A DNA stretch of 14,070 nt from Thiobacillus sp. UBA2597 (GCA_002339725.1 DDKN01000101.1:1-14070); one strand, 5' to 3'. Positions 1 to 7,605 are shown, counted from the first letter of the stretch. Numbers and translations are program-made. The notes: a model not told the origin generated them from the letters alone.

Positions 1-149
1 TGGTATGAAGTTGGCCAATGCCCCCGGCCTACTGCACAGCATGTACGAAATGCTATACGTTGTTTGTAGAACAATCCATGCGGTGGCTTGCTACGCGAAG
101 CCACCCTACGCGCTCTGCCTTGCGGTATCCCGGAGGGAGAGGGGAGAAA
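1..149. other. Intergenic end of the window, no convincing gene
   Basis: This stretch lies downstream of gshB and is visibly less GC-rich in its first 80 bases than the rest of the window. It contains the REP-like hairpin at 82-109 and a weak 5-bp inverted repeat (60-64 with 70-74). A plus-strand reading frame that opens at base 5 runs into the 3' end of gshB and shows no recognisable protein features, so it is not called as a gene. No Rho-independent terminator with a T-tract was seen. Confidence 0.6.
82..109 (-). repeat. REP-like hairpin downstream of gshB
   Basis: Read on the minus strand, the tetranucleotide GTAG (109-106) is followed at once by an inverted repeat: GGTGGCTT (105-98), an 8-base centre, then AAGCCACC (89-82). 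Allowing one bulged C, the inner GC/GC pairs extend the stem to 10 bp with a GTA loop. A GTAG or GGAG foot next to a bulged hairpin is the known layout of REP elements mobilised by RAYT (TnpA-REP) proteins. No T-run follows the stem on the minus strand, so a classic Rho-independent terminator is unlikely, although the hairpin could protect the 3' end of the gshB transcript. Only one copy is visible, so repetitiveness in the genome is inferred. Confidence 0.55.
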
Positions 150-1088
150 CTAAACCTGCCGCTCCAACGCCTCGACAAACCTCCCCGCCACATCAAACCC
201 TGTCTGCTCCATGATCTCGCGGAAACAGGTCGGGCTGGTGACGTTGACCTCGGTCAGCCAGTCGCCGATGACGTCCAGGCCGACCAACAAAAGGCCGGCC
301 GCCTTGAGTTGCGGACCGAGCGTGCGGGCGATTTGCCAGTCGCGTTCGGCGAGCGGCCGGGCGACGCCGGTGCCGCCGGCGGCCAGGTTGCCGCGCGTCT
401 CACCCGGGGCCGGGATGCGCGCCAGGCAATAGGGCACCGCCTCGCCGTCGATGATGAGGATGCGCTTGTCGCCGTCCCGGATCTCCGGGATGTAGCGCTG
501 GGCCATCACCGTGGTGGTTTCATGCCGGGTGAGCGTTTCGATGATCACGCCGATATTCGCATCGCCCGGCCGCACGCGGAAGACCGAGGCGCCGCCCATG
601 GCGTTGAGCGGCTTGATTACGATGTCGCCCTGTTCGGCCAGGAAGGCACGCATCTCCTCGGCCCGGCTGCTGACCAGGGTGGGCACCGTGAATTCGGGGA
701 AGCGGGCGATGGCCAGCTTCTCGTTGAAGTCGCGCAGGGCGGCCGGCCGGTTGAACACCCGGGCGCCCTCGCGCTCGGCCAGTTCCAGGAGATAGGTGGC
801 GTAGAGATATTCCTGATCGAAGGGCGGGTCCTTGCGCATCAGCACGGCATCGAACGCGCTCAGCCGGCGCCATTCGTGATTGCCCGCCGAGAACCAATCG
901 GGGCTGCGGCCGGTGAGTTCGAGCGGAAACACCCGGCCCATGAGTTTGCCGTCACGCCAGGCCAGATCCTTCGGCTCGCAGGCCCACAGCTCGTGGCCGC
1001 GCGCGGCGGCCGCCTGCATCATGGCGAAGGTGGAGTCCTTGTAGATCTTGAAGCTGGCCAGCGGGTCGGCGACGAAGGCGAGCTTCAT
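150..1088 (-). CDS. gshB: Glutathione synthetase GshB
   Basis: GshB catalyses the second step of glutathione synthesis: ATP-dependent ligation of glycine to gamma-glutamylcysteine in the cytoplasm. The 312-residue product is close to the length of the E. coli enzyme (316). It shows the family landmarks: MRKDPPFD (residues 84-91), an ATP-grasp region around KPLNAMGG (159-166), GDKR (206-209), NLAAGG (234-239) and the C-terminal EVNVTSPTC (280-288) that helps bind metal and substrate. The reading frame is open further upstream into gshA, but ATG at 1088 is chosen because it has a strong GGAGGGG ribosome site and gives the canonical MKLAFVADP N-terminus. Its ATG overlaps the gshA stop in an ATGA junction, so the two enzymes are probably made together. 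Confidence 0.96.
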   Translation of the reverse strand: MKLAFVADPLASFKIYKDSTFAMMQAAAARGHELWACEPKDLAWRDGKLMGRVFPLELTGRSPDWFSAGNHEWRRLSAFDAVLMRKDPPFDQEYLYATYLLELAEREGARVFNRPAALRDFNEKLAIARFPEFTVPTLVSSRAEEMRAFLAEQGDIVIKPLNAMGGASVFRVRPGDANIGVIIETLTRHETTTVMAQRYIPEIRDGDKRILIIDGEAVPYCLARIPAPGETRGNLAAGGTGVARPLAERDWQIARTLGPQLKAAGLLLVGLDVIGDWLTEVNVTSPTCFREIMEQTGFDVAGRFVEALERQV

Positions 1089-2392
1089 GCCTGCCCCTCC
1101 GGCGCCGGGCCACCGGCGGGCGCAGTCTCCTCCAGCTCGACCGCCGCGGCCAGGGCCGCCAGACGTGCGATCACGCCGTAGGTGTAGAAGCGGTTGACCG
1201 GCGCATCGGGCCGGTCGGTCTCGTCCGGCAGGCTGCAGGGCTCCTCGAAGGCGAGCGGCACGAAGTGCATGCCGGGGGCATTGAGGTTCTCGTCGGCGCC
1301 GCGCCCGGTGTGCACCCGGTAGAAACCACCGACCACGAAGCGGTCGATCATGTACACCACGGGCTCGGCCACCGCCTGGTTGATGCTCTCGAAGGTGTAC
1401 ACCCCTTCCTGCACCAATACCCGGCTGACCTGCAGGCCCTCCTTCACCACCGCCATCTTCTTGCGTTCCTTGCGGTTCAATTCGCGCACGTCGTCCGCGC
1501 GCTTCACGGTCATGATGCCCATGCCGTAGGTGCCGGCATCGGCCTTGACGATGACGAAGGGCTCGCGGTCGATGCCGTACTCCTTGTACTTCGCCTCGAT
1601 GTGGCTGAGCACGGCGCCGACGTGGTAGGCGAGGCACTCTTCACCCTGGCGCGCGAAGAAATCGACCTCGCCACAGGTGGCGAAGAAGGGATCGATCAGC
1701 CACGGGTCGATGCCGACCAGTTCGGCGAACGCCTGGGCCAGCCGGGCATAGGCGCGGAAGTGGTTGGATTTGAGCCGGGTCGACCAGCCCGCGTGCAGGG
1801 GCGGCAGCACGGTCTGTTCCGGCTCCAGACCCTTAAGGATGTCGGGGATGCCGGCCGACAGGTCGTTGTTGAGCAGGATCGCGCAGGGGTTGTAGTCGGC
1901 CAGCTTGATCCGGTCGCCCACGCGCCGCATGGGTTCGAGCAGGAGCGTCGCGCCGTTGGGCAGTTCGATCGGCGTGGGCGCGGCGATCTCCGGGATCAGC
2001 GTGCCGATGCGCACCTCCAGGCCGGCATGCTTGAGGATGTCGGTCAGGGCCGCGACGTTCTGCAGATAGAACGCATTGCGGGTGTGGCTTTCGGGAATGA
2101 GCAGAAAGCGGCGCGCCACCGGGCAGGCGTTCTCGATCGCCACCTGGGCCGCCTGCACCGCCAACGGCCGGAACGCCGGATTGAGGTTGTTGAAGCCGCC
2201 GGGGAAAAGATTGGTGTCGACCGGGGCCAGTTTGAAGCCCGCGTTGCGCAGATCGACCGAGCTGTAGAAGGGGGCGCTGTGGTTCAACCACTGCTGGCGG
2301 AACCAGAACTCGATCTTGGGCATGGCGTCCAGCACATGCTTTTCCAGATCGAGCAGCGGGCCGGTCAAGGCCGTGGTGAGATGCGGGACCAT
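1085..2392 (-). CDS. gshA: Glutamate-cysteine ligase, A. ferrooxidans-type GshA
   Basis: This enzyme makes gamma-glutamylcysteine from glutamate and cysteine with ATP, the first and usually rate-limiting step of glutathione synthesis. The 435-residue protein matches my knowledge of the proteobacterial family first described in Acidithiobacillus (Thiobacillus) ferrooxidans (TIGR02049/PF08886), which is distinct from E. coli GshA. Recognisable segments are NLFPGGFNNL (61-70), LLNNDLSAG (173-181) and the likely nucleotide-binding stretch KADAGTYGMGIM (283-294). The last 20 or so residues are a variable Glu/Ala/Pro/Gly tail. The ATG at 2392 has a GGGG motif a few bases upstream. The gene sits 61 bp after mshN and overlaps gshB by 4 bases. 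It may be read through from the pilus operon or have its own promoter within mshN. Confidence 0.95.
   Translation of the reverse strand: MVPHLTTALTGPLLDLEKHVLDAMPKIEFWFRQQWLNHSAPFYSSVDLRNAGFKLAPVDTNLFPGGFNNLNPAFRPLAVQAAQVAIENACPVARRFLLIPESHTRNAFYLQNVAALTDILKHAGLEVRIGTLIPEIAAPTPIELPNGATLLLEPMRRVGDRIKLADYNPCAILLNNDLSAGIPDILKGLEPEQTVLPPLHAGWSTRLKSNHFRAYARLAQAFAELVGIDPWLIDPFFATCGEVDFFARQGEECLAYHVGAVLSHIEAKYKEYGIDREPFVIVKADAGTYGMGIMTVKRADDVRELNRKERKKMAVVKEGLQVSRVLVQEGVYTFESINQAVAEPVVYMIDRFVVGGFYRVHTGRGADENLNAPGMHFVPLAFEEPCSLPDETDRPDAPVNRFYTYGVIARLAALAAAVELEETAPAGGPAPEGQA
1094..1100 (-). promoter_or_regulatory. Strong Shine-Dalgarno site for gshB
   Basis: GGAGGGG lies 5 bases before the gshB ATG at 1088, inside the 3' end of gshA. 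It decides the gshB start against the much longer open frame that runs back into gshA. Confidence 0.8.
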
Positions 2393-2432
2393 GCAACCCC
2401 AGCGTTGTGTGATTTTGATGTTGGAGTTTACC

Positions 2433-2446
2433 GCGCGGCGCCGCGC
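2433..2446. other. Perfect 14-bp GC palindrome between mshN and gshA
   Basis: The sequence GCGCGGC followed by GCCGCGC forms an uninterrupted palindrome in the 61-bp gap, 7 bases after the mshN stop. As RNA it could fold into a short 5-bp hairpin with a tetraloop. No T-run follows in either direction, so it is at best a weak terminator or pause site; a protein-binding site is also possible. In such GC-rich DNA it could be chance. Confidence 0.3.
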
Positions 2447-2453
2447 TGAACCA

Positions 2454-3479
2454 TCAGCCGCCCAGTTCGGCCAGCTTCTGGCTGACGAAGTCCTTCAACT
2501 CGGGCGCAAGCCGGACGCGATAGGCCTGCTGATAGGCGGTGTGGGCATCGGCCCGGTGGCCCTGGCGCTCCAGGGCGACGGCCAGGCCCACCCACCAGGT
2601 GCCGTTGTCCGGCTTCATGCGCACCGCCTGGCGATAGGCCTGCGCCGCCTCTTCCATGCGCCCGAGCTTGTTGTAGACGCCGGCCAGGAAGGCCCAGTAT
2701 TCCGCGTCGGCACCGCCATGGCTCAGGCCCTCCTTCAGCGCCGCCGCAGCGCCGGCGTAATTGCCCTGGCGCACCATGAGCTGACCAGCGGCTTTGGCAA
2801 ACCAGATCTCGCCCGGATGCAGGGCGGCCCCCTCGCGGATCAGCAACTCGGCGCGCAGCACTTCGCCCTGGTCGATCAGGAGCGCAATCAGGGTCTGCCG
2901 GGCCAGCAGATGTCCTGGCTGCTGGCTCAGCACCAGGTTGAGCTTGTCCTGGGCCTCGCGCAGACGGCCCTGTTCGATCAGGCGTTTGGCGTCATGAAAG
3001 GCGGCGCTGGCGATCTCCGGGGGCGTGGCGAGGCTCGGCTCCTTGATGATCTTGGGCCGGCCGGTGCCCGCGTGGGGCTCGGCGACCTGGGCGGCGGGCG
3101 CAGGTTTGGCCGCCGGTTTCTGTGCCGCAGACTTCTCCGGCATGGGCGCTGGCGCCACGGCGAGCGCGGACGGCATCGGCATGACCATGCCTTCCGGCGG
3201 CTCTGCCTCGGCCGGCGTCGCCTCGGCCGGGGGCGCCGGCGTCGGGGCAGGCGGCGTCACCGCGGTCAGCGGCTGGGCGGGCGGCGTCGGCGCCGCCGCG
3301 GGCACCGGGTAGCGCTTGAGCAGGAAGGCCGCGGCCGAACCCAGAAGCAGGATGGCCAGGATGATCCAGACCCAGACCGAGCCGACGCGCTGGCTGGCCA
3401 CCGCGCGCACGCCGCTCGGCGTGCCGGACAGCGCCCGGTTGCGATCGAGATCCTTGAGCACGCGGTTGATCACGCTCAT
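2454..3479 (-). CDS. mshN: MshN-like TPR protein of MSHA pilus assembly
   Basis: This is a predicted 341-residue inner-membrane protein with a short cytoplasmic N-terminus, one transmembrane helix (about 35-54), a Pro/Ala-rich periplasmic linker (about 57-135), and tetratricopeptide repeats over about residues 160-335 (for example the helices around FHDAKRLIEQGRLREAQDKL and MEEAAQAYRQAVRMKPDN). This matches MshN, whose TPR domain is thought to scaffold other pilus components in the periplasm. The opening MSVINRVLKDLDRN is typical of the family and sets the start at 3479, although the frame is open five codons earlier. The start ATG overlaps the mshM stop as ATGA. A generic PilF/TPR lipoprotein is less likely because there is no lipobox and the neighbours are msh genes. 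Confidence 0.88.
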   Translation of the reverse strand: MSVINRVLKDLDRNRALSGTPSGVRAVASQRVGSVWVWIILAILLLGSAAAFLLKRYPVPAAAPTPPAQPLTAVTPPAPTPAPPAEATPAEAEPPEGMVMPMPSALAVAPAPMPEKSAAQKPAAKPAPAAQVAEPHAGTGRPKIIKEPSLATPPEIASAAFHDAKRLIEQGRLREAQDKLNLVLSQQPGHLLARQTLIALLIDQGEVLRAELLIREGAALHPGEIWFAKAAGQLMVRQGNYAGAAAALKEGLSHGGADAEYWAFLAGVYNKLGRMEEAAQAYRQAVRMKPDNGTWWVGLAVALERQGHRADAHTAYQQAYRVRLAPELKDFVSQKLAELGG

Positions 3480-4309
3480 CGCAGGCGATCCCACCAGGAC
3501 AGGCGCACGCCCGGGGTGTCCTTGCCGGCCAGGCGGACGTGACGGACATCGACCTCGTGCCGGCCTTCGCCGAAGGCAAGCATCAGGCCCTTGTGCGCCA
3601 GGATGTTGATATAGCGCGGCAGACCATGGCTCATCTTGTGCAGCTTGCCCATCGCGCCGGCGCTGAACAGGGGACGGGCCGCGCCGGCCCGATTGAGCCG
3701 GTAGCTCAGATAGGCCGGCAGTTCGCCGGGGTTGAGCGGCGTGATGTGGTCGTGGAAGGCGATGCGGCTGCGGATCTGGCGTACCGCCGGATCGGCCAGC
3801 TTGTCGTCCAGCTCGGGCTGGCCGAACAGCACGATCTGCAAGAGCTTGCTCTTTTCGGTTTCCAGATTGGTGATCAGGCGCAAGGCCTCCAGGCTCTCGA
3901 TCGGCATGGCCTGGGCCTCGTCGATCAGGGCCACCGCCCGCCTGCCCTCTTGGGCCATCTCCAAAAGCCGCGCCTCCAGGGCCTTGGTCAGGCCATAGCT
4001 CAGGCTGCGCCGGAAGCCGCCGCCGAATTCGTTGAGCAGTGCCTGGGTCAGGGCCGCCGGGGAGAGATTGGGATTCGGTATATAGGCCGTGGCGAAACGG
4101 CTGCCCTCCATGCGGTTGAGCAGATAACGGCAGAGGATGGTCTTGCCCGAGCCGGGCTCGCCCACGATCTTGATCAGACCCTCGCCGTTTTCCAGCGCCA
4201 CCAGCACGGTGTTGAGCGCCGCCTGGGCACCGACGCCGGGAAAGAAATAGCTGGTGTCGGGGGTCAGCCCGAAGGGATATTCGTGCAGTCCGAAATGCTC
4301 GAGATACAT
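3476..4309 (-). CDS. mshM: MshM, ExeA-like AAA ATPase
   Basis: This is a 277-residue cytoplasmic AAA ATPase of the ExeA/MshM group. Visible motifs are the family N-terminus YLEHFGLHEYPFGLTPD, Walker A GEPGSGKT (50-57), Walker B VALIDEAQ (126-133) and the sensor region LFGQPELDDKL followed by RQIRSRI with candidate arginine fingers. ExeA-type ATPases help place or assemble secretins by acting on the peptidoglycan side; the same role for MshL is an inference from adjacency. It lacks the C-terminal peptidoglycan-binding domain of full ExeA. Start and stop are unambiguous: its ATG shares one base with the mshL stop (TGATG), and no Shine-Dalgarno is visible, so translation probably depends on mshL. 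It is not the pilus motor, which would be a GspE/PilB-type ATPase. Confidence 0.93.
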   Translation of the reverse strand: MYLEHFGLHEYPFGLTPDTSYFFPGVGAQAALNTVLVALENGEGLIKIVGEPGSGKTILCRYLLNRMEGSRFATAYIPNPNLSPAALTQALLNEFGGGFRRSLSYGLTKALEARLLEMAQEGRRAVALIDEAQAMPIESLEALRLITNLETEKSKLLQIVLFGQPELDDKLADPAVRQIRSRIAFHDHITPLNPGELPAYLSYRLNRAGAARPLFSAGAMGKLHKMSHGLPRYINILAHKGLMLAFGEGRHEVDVRHVRLAGKDTPGVRLSWWDRLR

Positions 4310-5979
4310 CAGGGTTTCGGCGCCACGATCATCTGGTCGATACGCTGCATCGCATCCCGTGCATTATCCACCCAATCGCCGCTGTTGCGGATGATGGTCG
4401 GCTTGAGCAGGATCACCAGCTCGCTCTTGACGCGGTTGAGGTTGGTGTTCTTGAACAGGGCCTTGGCCACCGGCAGGTCGCCCGCGCCCGGCACCTTGCT
4501 GCTGTTGTCGCGCGACTCGACCTTCATCAGGCCGCCGATGGCGGCGATCTGGCCATCCTTCAGGCGGACGATGCTGTCGGTCTCGGACACGTTGCTCGAG
4601 GCGAGCGGCAGGGTGGAATTCAGGCCCGAGATCTGGATCTGCTTGGTCACCTCGGTCACCGTGGTCACGGAAGGGTGCACATGCAGGATGATGTTGTCCT
4701 GGCCGTCGATCTGGGGCGTGATATCGAGCGCGATGCCGGAGAAGAAAGGCGACAGGGTCACGGTGGGGGTGGTGGTGGTGGCGGTGCCGGTGGTGGTGGT
4801 GGTGCTCACCCCGGTGACGAAGAACTCGTCGGTGCCGACCTTGAGCACCGCCTTCTGGTTGTTGATGGCGGAGATGCGGGGGCTGGACAACACCTGCACC
4901 GTGCCCTGGGTTTCCAGGAACTGCAGCAGGGCCTCGAAGGTGTTGCCGACCAGGCCCAGGGTGAAGAAACCGGCCGGATTGCGGTTGTCGGCCAGGGGCA
5001 GGCCAACGCCCTTGCTCAGGCTGAAACTGCCCTTGGTATAGCTCCAGTTGATGCCGGACTGGGCCTGCTCGTTGAGGGTGACCTCGACGATCTTGGCCTC
5101 GATCATCACCTGGCGATCCACCGTCAATTGCGCCGCCCGCAGGTAATCGGCGACCAGCCGGTGTTCGGCCGGGAGGGCGCGGATGGCGAGCAGGCCGGTG
5201 TGCGGGCTGGCCACGATGTTGCGCCCTTCCGGGCAGCTGACCGCGCCGGTGGCGCCGCTGCCACCGGTGGCACAGCCGATCAAAAGGCCGATGGAAGCTT
5301 GCAACTCGGTCCAGAAATTGGTCTGGAAATCGGTAGTCAAGCTGCTGGTCTCGATGCTCTTGGTCGTGCCGCCGCTGCTGCCCGTGCCGCTCGTCGTGGT
5401 GCCGGTCGTGCCCGTGGTGGTGCCGCCGCTGGTCAACACGGTCGAGCTCACGCGCATCTCGGACGTGCCCTGGCGCTGACCGGGCAGATAGGAAATGGCG
5501 TAGAAACGGGTCTGCAGGGTGAGCGGCTGGACGAAGATGCGGCTGCCGTCGACGCGAAAGTCGTAGCCGTACTGCTCGCGGATCGCCTCCATCGCCTCGA
5601 GCACGGTGACGTCCTTGAGATTGACGCTGATGCTGCCGGCCACCTGCGGATTGAGCAGCATGCTGTAGCGGGTGCCGGAGACGATGCCCATGAACACCTC
5701 GGTCGCCGGGGCATTGTTCACCACCAGATCGAAGCGCGGCTCGAGCGGCCGGCTCACCTCTTTGGGCAGGGCGAGCGTGGTATTGGGCAACAGGGCGGCC
5801 TCGACCGCCGCCGGCAGACGCTCGGGCCCCGGGGGCTGCAGCACTTGCTGCAGCTCCTGACGGATGGCCTGGCCGGCGGGGGGTTGCTGGACCTGGGCGC
5901 AGGCGGCCAGCAGCGGAAGGCACACCCCGAAAAGAAGCCACAGCCTTTTTTCGGAGCGTGTGCTCGGCTTGCTTGTCAT
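4309..5979 (-). CDS. mshL: MshL, outer-membrane secretin of the MSHA pilus
   Basis: MshL forms the ring-shaped outer-membrane channel through which the pilus exits. The 556-residue precursor has a lipoprotein signal ending LPLLAAC (Cys27 lipidated). Next come an STN-like domain (about 83-150) and a variable region rich in Ser, Thr and Gly (178-215), followed by a possible disulfide pair, Cys236/Cys249. The C-terminal secretin core runs from about 290 to 531, with the conserved VQVLSSPRISAINNQKA (361-377) and ending KSELVILLKPTIIR (518-531). A second low-complexity Thr stretch (393-406) sits inside the core, probably in an exposed loop. The ATG at 5979 has an AGGA ribosome site and overlaps the mshK stop as ATGA. 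Family membership is clear; MshL rather than PilQ is favoured by the short N-terminus and the neighbours. Confidence 0.95.
   Translation of the reverse strand: MTSKPSTRSEKRLWLLFGVCLPLLAACAQVQQPPAGQAIRQELQQVLQPPGPERLPAAVEAALLPNTTLALPKEVSRPLEPRFDLVVNNAPATEVFMGIVSGTRYSMLLNPQVAGSISVNLKDVTVLEAMEAIREQYGYDFRVDGSRIFVQPLTLQTRFYAISYLPGQRQGTSEMRVSSTVLTSGGTTTGTTGTTTSGTGSSGGTTKSIETSSLTTDFQTNFWTELQASIGLLIGCATGGSGATGAVSCPEGRNIVASPHTGLLAIRALPAEHRLVADYLRAAQLTVDRQVMIEAKIVEVTLNEQAQSGINWSYTKGSFSLSKGVGLPLADNRNPAGFFTLGLVGNTFEALLQFLETQGTVQVLSSPRISAINNQKAVLKVGTDEFFVTGVSTTTTTGTATTTTPTVTLSPFFSGIALDITPQIDGQDNIILHVHPSVTTVTEVTKQIQISGLNSTLPLASSNVSETDSIVRLKDGQIAAIGGLMKVESRDNSSKVPGAGDLPVAKALFKNTNLNRVKSELVILLKPTIIRNSGDWVDNARDAMQRIDQMIVAPKP
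4762..4805 (-). repeat. Imperfect (ACC)n trinucleotide tract inside mshL
   Basis: The coding strand carries a near-perfect run of ACC/CAC units, which encodes the Thr-rich stretch at residues 393-406 of MshL. The plus strand is correspondingly GGT-rich. Length change by slippage would stay in frame, altering a secretin loop rather than switching the gene off. Confidence 0.6.
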
Positions 5980-6329
5980 CGCTTTCCTGGTTTTCCCTGT
6001 TGTTCGGCTGGGTGTTTGGTCACGCTGGGCAGCAGCTTGTAGTGCTGCATGCCGTCCCTGGTCCTGACCCAGACCCCCTGCTCGTCGATCCGGCTGACCC
6101 GGCCTTCGCCCAGCGCATCGCCCACCCGGACCACCCGCTTGCCGATGAGGGCGAAGCTCGCACCCGGCCGTAAGATCACGCTGTTCACCACGAGTTCCGG
6201 GCGCGGCTCGAACTCCCCCGGCCTGGCCTCGTAAAGGCCGTCCGGCGGCCGCGTCGGGTCGGCCAAATCGGCTAGAGCGTAACCGGAGAGGGCCATGGCT
6301 GCCAAGGCCGGAATCAGACGGCGAGCCAT
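5976..6329 (-). CDS. mshK: MshK, small periplasmic pilus-assembly protein
   Basis: This is a predicted 117-residue exported protein with a cleavable signal peptide (about residues 1-20, ending GYALA). The mature start DLADPTRPP carries the DPTRPP motif typical of MshK and PilP/GspC-like proteins. A compact beta-rich segment follows (about 45-100: VVNSVILRPGASFALIGKRV and DGMQHYKLLP) and then a charged tail. In PilP/GspC relatives this region links the inner-membrane complex to the secretin, so MshK probably connects MshJ with MshL; this is inferred from family and gene order. The ATG at 6329 has an AGGA site about 6 bases upstream. The gene overlaps mshJ by 16 bases and mshL by 4. Confidence 0.85.
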   Translation of the reverse strand: MARRLIPALAAMALSGYALADLADPTRPPDGLYEARPGEFEPRPELVVNSVILRPGASFALIGKRVVRVGDALGEGRVSRIDEQGVWVRTRDGMQHYKLLPSVTKHPAEQQGKPGKR

Positions 6330-6952
6330 GCCTTGTCCTGACTCAGGGTGTAGAGGGTGAGCTTCATGGTCAGCCTGGGATAGGCCGTGGCATCCAGCTC
6401 CAGGCCGCCCCAATAGACGCCGTAGGGCAGGCCTTCCAGCCGCGCCAGATAGGCGGCAAAGGCGGCATAGCTGCCTTCCAGCGTAAGTTCGACCCCGTGC
6501 CGGTAGAGCCCGCCCGCCTGGGTCGCCGCCAGGGCCCCCACCGCCTGGGCCTCGAGCGTCTTCAGGCCGATCAGGCGCAGGTCCGGCTGTCGCTGGGACA
6601 GTGCCTGCAGGATGCCGGGCATCTCCTGCGGCGGGATCAGACGACTGGACAGCCCCTCCAGGGCGCGGCTGCGCGCCGCCAGCGCCTGCTGGGCCGCCTC
6701 CAGCCGCTGCCGGGCCAGGGCGGCCGGATCGGTCGGCAGCGCGGCCTGGTTGAGCACGTTCTCGCTCAGGGTGATGCGGCGCCGATATTCCTCCATCTTC
6801 AGCTCGATTTGCTTGCGTTCGCGCGCCTGGGGGGCAAACAGGGCCAGGTCGGCCAGGGCATACAGCGCCGCGAGCAGCACCAGGAACAGGACCAGCCGCT
6901 CGCGTGTGGTGCGTGCGTCGATTTTGGCCGCGAGGTCCGCCCAGCGCATCAT
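6314..6952 (-). CDS. mshJ: MshJ, PilO-like inner-membrane protein
   Basis: The 212-residue bitopic protein has a short cytoplasmic N-terminus, a transmembrane helix at about 18-40, a heptad-like periplasmic coiled coil (about 42-110), and a C-terminal alpha/beta domain. That domain contains VELTLEGSYAAFAAYLARLEGLPYGVYW (about 154-181), the ferredoxin-like fold signature of PilO/GspM proteins. PilO-like proteins dimerise with PilN-like ones to align the motor with the secretin. Two adjacent ATG codons (6952 and 6949) are possible starts; the first gives an ATGA overlap with the upstream PilN-like stop and has a GAGG ribosome site, so it is preferred. Confidence 0.87.
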   Translation of the reverse strand: MMRWADLAAKIDARTTRERLVLFLVLLAALYALADLALFAPQARERKQIELKMEEYRRRITLSENVLNQAALPTDPAALARQRLEAAQQALAARSRALEGLSSRLIPPQEMPGILQALSQRQPDLRLIGLKTLEAQAVGALAATQAGGLYRHGVELTLEGSYAAFAAYLARLEGLPYGVYWGGLELDATAYPRLTMKLTLYTLSQDKAWLAV

Positions 6953-7605
6953 GGCCTGGCCTCGCTTGCCGGTGCCGGCGCCTGCCCGGCCGGCTGGGCA
7001 TTGAGCGCGGCGGGCTCGACCTGAGCCTGCAGGGTGAAATCGAGATAGCGCCCATCGCCGCCCTTGGCGATCTGCAGGAAGGCGAACTGCAAACCCTGGA
7101 ACAGGGCCTGTTCGCGCAGGCCGTGCAGAAAGCGGGCCGGGCCCTCGCTGTCCAGGGCCCGGCCGGAAAGCTTGACGATCTCGCCGCGCGCGCCGATCTG
7201 AAAGCCGGTCAGCCAGACACCCGGCACGACGGCCCGGGAAAAGGCCGAAAAATGACCGGAAAAGCCCTTGTCCGAACCGATCGCCCCGGCCTCCACCGCC
7301 GCCGCGGCCTGGTTCAGGGCCTGCAGCTTGGCCTCGGCCGCCTCGGCCTGCTGCAGCAGCTCGGCGGCCTGCTTGCCGCCATCCTGCTGCCGGCGCTGGG
7401 CCTCGACCCGTTGCTCGATCTGCTGCACCCGGCGTTCGAGTTGCTGCAGGCTGCCGCGGGCCTCGCGCAGCTGCCAGGCACCGTAGCCATAGATGGCCGC
7501 CAGGCCGAGCAGCCAAAGCAGGGCCGCGCGCAGCATGCCGGCCGCCGGGAATGGCACCCGGCGTGGCCGGAATTCGGCCTGGTAGAAGTTGATCTGCTGG
7601 CTCAT
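6949..7605 (-). CDS. PilN-like inner-membrane protein (MshI2 position)
   Basis: This 218-residue protein starts with MSQQINFYQAEFRP, which resembles the conserved INLL-type cytoplasmic tail that PilN uses to bind PilM. A transmembrane helix (about 22-44), a long Gln/Glu/Ala coiled coil (about 46-105), and a periplasmic alpha/beta domain (about 118-195) ending in an Ala/Pro tail follow. By homology it should bind MshI in the cytoplasm and MshJ in the periplasm. It corresponds to the gene sometimes called mshI2. The frame could begin two codons earlier at a GTG (7611), but ATG 7605 has a GGGAG site 5 bases away and forms an ATGA overlap with the mshI stop. Confidence 0.85.
   Translation of the reverse strand: MSQQINFYQAEFRPRRVPFPAAGMLRAALLWLLGLAAIYGYGAWQLREARGSLQQLERRVQQIEQRVEAQRRQQDGGKQAAELLQQAEAAEAKLQALNQAAAAVEAGAIGSDKGFSGHFSAFSRAVVPGVWLTGFQIGARGEIVKLSGRALDSEGPARFLHGLREQALFQGLQFAFLQIAKGGDGRYLDFTLQAQVEPAALNAQPAGQAPAPASEARP

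Noticed and set aside
60..74. Small inverted repeat TTGTT/AACAA as a terminator
   Set aside because: The stem is only 5 AT-rich base pairs and no T-run follows on the minus strand.
18..1181. A 387-codon plus-strand open frame opposite gshB
   Set aside because: It is the shadow of gshB, whose conserved motifs are unmistakable on the minus strand. No recognisable domain is present in the plus-strand translation.
1089..1637. N-terminal extension of gshB to 495 residues
   Set aside because: The extra 183 residues overlap gshA in another frame and have shadow composition. The ATG at 1088 has a strong ribosome site and a canonical GshB N-terminus.
2316..3542. Plus-strand open frame with long Arg/Gly/His runs opposite mshN
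   Set aside because: The repetitive basic stretch is the complement of the Pro/Ala-rich linker codons of mshN, not a real protein.
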